The position numbers and the translations under genes are program-made. 10,072 nucleotides of DNA from an uncultured Candidatus Peregrinibacteria bacterium (GTDB lineage Bacteria; Patescibacteriota; Gracilibacteria; Peribacterales; Peribacteraceae): contig CAIJNU010000075.1 in NCBI GenBank assembly GCA_903822115.1, positions 1-10,072 of the forward strand, in the 5' to 3' direction. Below, piece by piece: positions 5,649 through 10,072 of this stretch (its first letter is position 1; each line of letters starts with the position of its first letter). Under the pieces are notes generated by a model. The model saw only the letters and a list, made by a program, of their open reading frames with translations, searched no databases and had not been told where the DNA came from.

Positions 5649-5674
5649 GAGAGAATGATAGGGGGAAGGTATAA

Positions 5675-5768
5675 AAGACGTAAGATGTTAGACGTAAGAA
5701 ATAAGTGAGGATTGAAAACGGCGCTCACATCTTAAGTCTTACGTCTTATATCTCACATCTTGCGTCTT
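5675..5768. repeat. Inverted array of degenerate AAGAYGT heptamers
   Basis: Five 7-base units run at 5675-5709 on the plus strand (AAGACGT, AAGATGT, TAGACGT, AAGAAAT, AAGTGAG). After a 17-base spacer, six units in reverse complement form run at 5727-5768 (read on the minus strand from 5768: AAGACGC, AAGATGT, GAGATAT, AAGACGT, AAGACTT, AAGATGT). The halves can pair into an imperfect hairpin with a stem of about 35-40 bases. The array begins 4 bases after the stop codon of the 659-residue gene and ends before the nucleotidyltransferase start. It shares period 7 and the head-to-head arrangement with the array at 3073-3153 but not its sequence. Confidence 0.85.
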
Positions 5769-5772
5769 TCCC

Positions 5773-7752
5773 TCACTTCACCAGATCCACCACATACAAC
5801 CTCTTTTCATCTGAGACATACACGTGGCTCTCGTCGCTGTCGACGTAGAGATCTTGAAGTTTGCCGAGTTGATCGCCCTCGAGCACGTACTGCTTCAGGT
5901 AGGTCGCATCGCCCGTCGATCCTCCGTCGGAAATGACGACGACGCGGCTGTGCGAAGGATCGAGGAGGTAGATGTTGTGATCGGGAACCTTGAAGATCTT
6001 CGTGGTGCCGGTGAGGGCATCTTTGGGCGCATGGCTGACCGAGAAGGGCTTCGACTCGCCGCGGAAGAGCCGCACGATCGTTCCGTCGCTCTTGAGTACG
6101 AAGATATTGGAGTCGATCGTCATGTCGAGCGCGCCCGTGAGGTCGCCGGTGATGTTGTACTGAACGGCGGAGCTGTAGCGGTTTGTCAGGCGTTCATACT
6201 TGTCGATCTTGTTGTCCGCCGTGAGGACGTAGAGGTAGCGGAGATAACTCTCGATGTCCTTCCCTGTCACCCATCCCGCCGGATCTTCGGTTTTCATTGT
6301 CACGGGTTGGCTGCCTTGCAACTCGACGACGCTGTTGCCGGTCGTGAGGAAGACTTGGGATTTGTAGCGCGGAAAATTCGTTCCGTCGATGATGAATCCG
6401 TCGGTGACGAGGCTGCGCGGATCATCAACGCTGTTGAGGAGGATGTGATACGTATTCTGGCGGTCGTACGCGATGAATTCGCCGTCCGCGATTCCGAGGA
6501 AGCCCTGTGCGGAGACGGAAGATGTCTTGGAAGCGAGGTTCACGACGACGCGGGGATTGACGCGGTAGATGTTGTTGATCTCCTCGTGCTTGCTGCGAAT
6601 GCTGTCGAGGAGGTTGAGCGCCTCCACCCGGAAGTAGCCGCTCTCGTTGTCCACGACCTGTTTCGCCTCCGCGTCCGCGCGTTCGAGGATGGCGTTGGCC
6701 GCATCCGTATCGCCCGCGAGTTTTCGGTTATCCGCCGTGTGCAGTTCCGTCGTGACCTGCTGGATGAGTGCACCGAGCTCGGCCTTCGTCTTACTGCGCT
6801 GGCCCAACGTCGTGAGTTTCACCACGGCGAAGACGATGAGGAACAGCGCGACGGCCACCGCGAGGATAATGAAGTGCGAGCGGCGCTTGCGGACGGGATG
6901 CTTCAGGTCTGCGAAGAACTCCGTCACTCTCTCTCGTGATCGATCGAAGAGGTTGGAGGACTTCGTCAAATTTCGAGCCCACTGCCATCCTTTCTTGCCC
7001 GCTACCACAACAACCGGAAGGAGCAGCTTCGCGTATTCCTTGGATCGCTTCACGAACACATTCTCTCCAGGCTTCGTCCTTCCTCCGCCCGAGCGCCTGC
7101 TCGCGAGAGCCGGCTTCGCGATCGGAGCGGATGCGAGCGTGGGCGGGCCCCCTGCTTGCAGGACGGCGAGCGCCGCCGCTTCGCGATCGTCATTGAGTCG
7201 CTGCACGATCTCCTCGGCGGGATCTTCACTCTGGTTCGTGACTTGGTTCAGTTGAGCGGGTGTGAGTGAGCGCAGCAATCTCTGCGTGGAGAAGACGACG
7301 CAATCCTGGGGCTCGAGCGCTCCGCTAGAAATATGAATGAACGCCGGAAGCGGCTTGCCGCGGCTGAATTCCGTAATTTGGCTCGCCGTGCCGCCGCGCA
7401 CGAGATACGCCTCACCTCTTCCCGCGGAGGAGACGTGAAGATTCGTTCCTTCGATGAGCGCGACGATCGCATGCACGTCGCTCACGGCTTCCGCCGCCAT
7501 CAATCCCTTCATGAGTCCATTCAATTCTTTGAGCGTTCCGTCGAGGCGCGTCCAAGATTCTCCCTGCGTATCGAGCAAGGCGCTTTGGATGATGGCGGTG
7601 CACTCCTCCTCGAGCGTCTTCGCATCCTTGGGGCTGGACTCCACTTGGAGGCACAGGATCACTCTTTCTTTCTCTTTCGAAGTCAGCGAGAGGGACACGA
7701 GCGACATGCCACTCACGCTTTTGGTTACCCCTGTTTGGACTGTGACGTCCAT
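5773..7752 (-). CDS. Membrane-anchored protein: PP2C-like (probably inactive) domain, membrane helix, beta-propeller
   Basis: 659 residues in three parts. Residues 1-200 read like a PPM/PP2C-type phosphatase fold: beta strands around VSLSLTSKEKERVILCLQV, a two-helix region, then HAIVALIEGTNLHVSSAGRGEAYLVR and ALEPQDCVVFSTQRLL, which match the back half of that fold. The metal-binding Asp motifs (RxxNxD, DGMGG and GDSR-type) are not present, so catalysis is unlikely. A Pro/Ala/Arg-rich cytoplasmic linker (200-290) leads to a membrane span at 293-315 (FIILAVAVALFLIVFAVV). Residues 320-395 are a charged helical, coiled-coil-like segment; 400-659 form a repeat-rich beta domain with blades such as NIFVLKSDGTIVRLF, HNIYLLDPSHSRVVVIS and HVYVSDEKRLYVVDLVK, typical of a beta-propeller outside the membrane. 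It probably couples an internal and an external domain. The ATG at 7752 is the only start before the first strand. Confidence 0.88.
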   Translation of the reverse strand: MDVTVQTGVTKSVSGMSLVSLSLTSKEKERVILCLQVESSPKDAKTLEEECTAIIQSALLDTQGESWTRLDGTLKELNGLMKGLMAAEAVSDVHAIVALIEGTNLHVSSAGRGEAYLVRGGTASQITEFSRGKPLPAFIHISSGALEPQDCVVFSTQRLLRSLTPAQLNQVTNQSEDPAEEIVQRLNDDREAAALAVLQAGGPPTLASAPIAKPALASRRSGGGRTKPGENVFVKRSKEYAKLLLPVVVVAGKKGWQWARNLTKSSNLFDRSRERVTEFFADLKHPVRKRRSHFIILAVAVALFLIVFAVVKLTTLGQRSKTKAELGALIQQVTTELHTADNRKLAGDTDAANAILERADAEAKQVVDNESGYFRVEALNLLDSIRSKHEEINNIYRVNPRVVVNLASKTSSVSAQGFLGIADGEFIAYDRQNTYHILLNSVDDPRSLVTDGFIIDGTNFPRYKSQVFLTTGNSVVELQGSQPVTMKTEDPAGWVTGKDIESYLRYLYVLTADNKIDKYERLTNRYSSAVQYNITGDLTGALDMTIDSNIFVLKSDGTIVRLFRGESKPFSVSHAPKDALTGTTKIFKVPDHNIYLLDPSHSRVVVISDGGSTGDATYLKQYVLEGDQLGKLQDLYVDSDESHVYVSDEKRLYVVDLVK

Positions 7753-7832
7753 CAGTGGGAAAGGCTACCGTAGAGGATAGGCAAGGAGCAAGAAAAGATT
7801 TGTATCAGGGATTGGGGGAGGAGGAGAGATAT

Positions 7833-8105
7833 TCAGCATCGTTCAATCTCACTCAAATGTTCCCAGGAAATTCCACTCAGCAATGTGCGGACAGAAGTAA
7901 TCGCTACTTGAGATGCGGCTGAGATGCAGAGACTGCCATTCGAATTGGGAGCATGGACAGTAATAGAAGATGCAAAATCGGGGATCATCTCTTGGATGAT
8001 CTCTCTGAGCTGGGATGGCAGTGACGCGGGGATTCCTTTTTCGGAGCGGATATGGATCTGCCATCCTGCCGGACGTGTTTCGGGGGATACCATGAGGAGG
8101 AGCAT
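7833..8105 (-). CDS. Small protein of unknown function (90 aa)
   Basis: The open frame extends up to 8237, but I choose the ATG at 8105 because a purine-rich leader (GGTGAGAAGGAGAGA) sits immediately before it, the best ribosome-binding sequence among the window's genes, and the upstream 44 codons are Cys/Trp/Phe-rich and unconvincing. The 90-residue product has no membrane span. It alternates short predicted strands (WQIHIRS, SITVHAP, LCISAAS) with two helices (LPSQLREIIQEMIPDF and QVAITSVRTLLSG), suggesting a small alpha/beta fold such as a ferredoxin-like unit; no family was recognised. It lies 80 bases upstream of the PP2C-like gene on the same strand and could be cotranscribed with it, and is divergent from RNase J. 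A second ATG at 8093 would shorten it by four residues. Confidence 0.6.
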   Translation of the reverse strand: MLLLMVSPETRPAGWQIHIRSEKGIPASLPSQLREIIQEMIPDFASSITVHAPNSNGSLCISAASQVAITSVRTLLSGISWEHLSEIERC

Positions 8106-8250
8106 TCTCTCCTTCTCACCTAGAGAGTCAAGACAGCCGGCGCATCGTTTCCCCACCCCACTTCTCGGAAAATCCCAGCCAATTTCAAAAAATCCAGATA
8201 AAAATCCGTTGATCTGAAGCCAAAAACTAAGGTACATGACATCGGCGCAC

Positions 8251-8279
8251 TTGCAAAGTACATCTGAGGAGAGTACACT
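8251..8279 (+). promoter_or_regulatory. Weak promoter-like pair ahead of RNase J
   Basis: TTGCAA (8251-8256), 17 bases, TACACT (8274-8279), each 4 of 6 to consensus, lies 34 bases before the ATG at 8314. The whole 208-base divergent gap (8106-8313) is otherwise AT-richer than its flanks and must hold promoters for both directions; no riboswitch, operator palindrome or Shine-Dalgarno close to 8314 was seen. A GAGGAG at 8266-8271 precedes an in-frame GTG at 8281, an alternative RNase J start. Confidence 0.3.
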
Positions 8280-8313
8280 GGTGACAGTTTCAATTTCTTA
8301 CCAATGTACAGAC

Positions 8314-10072
8314 ATGACCGGACAAGAAAACCCGCAGAGTCCCCCAGCTCCAAAGCCGGCGGGACCGCTTCCACCGTCCCCGAAACCGTTTCAACGGCCG
8401 ATGGGACAACACAGAGGACGACATCGTCGCTTCCGACCTCCTCACGCAGGACAGCCCCACAATGGACAACCTCCAAGAGGGCAACCGCCGCAGCCACAGA
8501 GGATGATTCCCAGCACGCCGGACACAAATCGTAAGGTGGGGCTGCGCCTCTACCCGCTCGGCGGATTCGATCAGATCGGCCGCAACTGCTTCGTCATCGA
8601 AGTGGACGGCGACATCTACATCATCGACCTCGGACTGCAATTTCCAGACGAGGACATGCTCGGGATCGACTACCTGATTCCCGACATCTCTTCGCTTCGA
8701 GGAAAGGAGAATCGCATCAAAGCCGTTCTCTTCACGCACGCTCACCTCGACCACATCGGCGCCGTGCAGCATTTGCTGCCCGCGCTGCACTTCCCGCCGT
8801 GCTACGGCACGCGCCTGACGACGGCATTCATCAAGAAACGTCTCGATGAGGAGCATCTCACCGCCAAGGTGCCGCTCCACACGGTGAAATTTCGCGAGAA
8901 GATCCGCCTCGGCAAAGTCGAAGTGGAGTTCCTCCGCGTCACGCACTCGATCCCGGACTCGGCCGCCATTGCGGTCCACACGCCGTACGGAACGATCGTG
9001 CACACGGGCGACTTCAAATTCGATCTCACGCCGATGAACGAACCTCCCGCCGATTTCTCCCGCCTCTCCGAAATCGGAGACAAGGGCGTGCTTGCGATCA
9101 TCGCGGACTCGACCAACGCGCTCAAGCCGGGTAACGCCAAGAGCGAGAAGGAAATCTCCGAGACGCTCCACGGCCTCATCCGCGACGCGTCGGGCCGCAT
9201 CATCATCTCGACCTTCAGCTCGCTCATCAACCGTTTGCAGCAGATCGTCGAGCATGCGCGCAAGTACAACCGCAAGATCTTCATCTCCGGACGGAGCATG
9301 GAGACGAACCTCGAAATCGCGCAGGAGCTCGGTTACCTCCGCATTCCCCGCGGCCTCATCCGCAAGGTCAATCCGTCGATGGATCGGCTTCCCGACAAGG
9401 AAGTCCTCATCCTCACGACGGGGAGTCAAGGAGAGGAAATGGCGGGACTCGCGCGCATCGGTCTCGGCACGCACCGGCACATCGCCATCAAGAGGGGCGA
9501 CACGGTGGTGCTCAGCTCAAATCCGATCATCGGAAACGAACGCGCCGTCGCAAAGGTCGTGAATAATCTCTACCTCCAAGGCGCCATCGTGAAGACGAGT
9601 CAGGAGCTCGCGCTCCACACCACGGGGCACGGGTACCAGAATGACCTCCTCCTCATGCATCGCCTCGTGCGTGCAAAGCACGTGATCCCGGAGCACGGCG
9701 AACCGCACATGCGCGCCGCGCACGCGAACATCGTTCGCTCGATCGGCTATCCCGAGAACCAAGTTCACTTGATCGTGAACGGTGAGATTCTCGAGTTCGA
9801 TCAGAAGGGCGACGCGCGCAAGAGCAAGACCAAGCTTCCGTTCCACGACGTCATCATCGACGGACGGGGAGCGGCGGGCGAAGGTCAGCGTGTTCTCGAC
9901 GACCGCAAGGTCATGAGCGAGAACGGCGTCATCGTCGTCCTCTTCAAGGTCTACACGGAGTCCAAGAGGCTCGTGTCGGATCCCGACGTCATCTCCCGCG
10001 GCCTCATCTACGGATCCGAGCAGCAGGAGATTTCCCGCGAATTGATCGCGGCGTCGCGCAAAGCGTACGAAG
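8314..10072 (+). CDS. rnj: Ribonuclease J (metallo-beta-lactamase / beta-CASP), 3' end cut by window
   Basis: Endo- and 5'-3' exoribonuclease for mRNA turnover and rRNA maturation, acting in the cytosol with two zinc ions. 586 residues are visible; the frame is open to the window edge. The catalytic core starts at about residue 74 (KVGLRLYPLGGFDQIGRN). Metal ligands are in HAHLDH (142-147, where RNase J1 has HGHEDH), His211 (VTHSIPDS) and Asp233 (HTGDFKFD). DSTNA (265-269), TTGSQGE (368-374), SSNPIIGNE (401-409), HTTGHG (435-440) and PEHGEPHMRAAHA (459-471) mark the beta-CASP part and the last metal-site histidines. The C-terminal domain begins after about 490 and is incomplete. Residues 1-73 are an extra, probably disordered Pro/Gln/Gly/Arg/His-rich tail with only two acidic residues. 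The ATG at 8314 is chosen, but an in-frame GTG at 8281 with an upstream GGAG is possible. Divergent from the 90-aa gene. Confidence 0.95.
   Translation, partial: MTGQENPQSPPAPKPAGPLPPSPKPFQRPMGQHRGRHRRFRPPHAGQPHNGQPPRGQPPQPQRMIPSTPDTNRKVGLRLYPLGGFDQIGRNCFVIEVDGDIYIIDLGLQFPDEDMLGIDYLIPDISSLRGKENRIKAVLFTHAHLDHIGAVQHLLPALHFPPCYGTRLTTAFIKKRLDEEHLTAKVPLHTVKFREKIRLGKVEVEFLRVTHSIPDSAAIAVHTPYGTIVHTGDFKFDLTPMNEPPADFSRLSEIGDKGVLAIIADSTNALKPGNAKSEKEISETLHGLIRDASGRIIISTFSSLINRLQQIVEHARKYNRKIFISGRSMETNLEIAQELGYLRIPRGLIRKVNPSMDRLPDKEVLILTTGSQGEEMAGLARIGLGTHRHIAIKRGDTVVLSSNPIIGNERAVAKVVNNLYLQGAIVKTSQELALHTTGHGYQNDLLLMHRLVRAKHVIPEHGEPHMRAAHANIVRSIGYPENQVHLIVNGEILEFDQKGDARKSKTKLPFHDVIIDGRGAAGEGQRVLDDRKVMSENGVIVVLFKVYTESKRLVSDPDVISRGLIYGSEQQEISRELIAASRKAYE

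Noticed and set aside
5824..6939. 371-codon plus-strand ORF
   Set aside because: Antisense shadow of the PP2C-like/propeller gene; composition dominated by Val, Asp, Glu and Arg with no domain pattern.
8290..9480. 396-codon minus-strand ORF
   Set aside because: Antisense shadow of RNase J: extreme Arg/Asp/Glu/Val composition, and the plus-strand frame carries all RNase J catalytic motifs.

Overview
The window looks like a piece of a small-genome bacterium of the Candidate Phyla Radiation (Patescibacteria), most like Peregrinibacteria/Peribacteria. That placement is an inference. It rests on a GC-rich, compact layout, several small or membrane proteins of types I associate with that group, and ordinary housekeeping genes (purH, recR, smpB, RNase J). 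TGA is a normal stop codon (purH and smpB both end on it), which argues against the code-25 Gracilibacteria/Absconditabacteria. No phage, transposon, CRISPR or tRNA was seen.

Left part (1-3583): the 3' six-sevenths of purH on the plus strand meets a block of minus-strand genes tail to tail, with an 8-base gap. Read in the direction of transcription, that block is smpB, recR, a signal-peptide/CxxC membrane protein, and a soluble helical protein of unknown function. The last two are separated by 1 base.

Middle (3584-4048): about 465 bases with no convincing protein gene. They contain the best sigma70-type promoter in the window (TTGACA, 16 bases, TAGAAT), pointing rightward, followed by about 300 bases packed with strong hairpins. 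This looks like a stand-alone structured RNA gene that I cannot assign to tmRNA, RNase P RNA, SRP RNA or 6S RNA. It is the most interesting unexplained item here.

Right-middle (4049-8105), all minus strand: in transcription order, a 90-residue unknown protein, a large membrane protein (PP2C-like phosphatase fold, one membrane helix, probable beta-propeller), a small HxGH nucleotidyltransferase, a 78-residue single-span membrane protein, and a polytopic membrane protein resembling the GDPD-membrane-domain/YciC type.

Right end (8314-10072): a plus-strand RNase J (metallo-beta-lactamase/beta-CASP ribonuclease), cut by the window end, carrying an unusual Pro/Gln/Arg-rich N-terminal tail. It is transcribed divergently from the minus-strand block.

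Two intergenic gaps (3073-3153 and 5675-5768) hold inverted arrays of degenerate 7-base repeats. Their sequences differ but period and architecture are the same, and each lies between two co-directional minus-strand genes. One array supplies the stop codon of smpB. SmpB, RecR, RNase J and the candidate RNA suggest a neighbourhood concerned with RNA and DNA quality control, but apart from the gene pairs noted there is no clear single-pathway operon.
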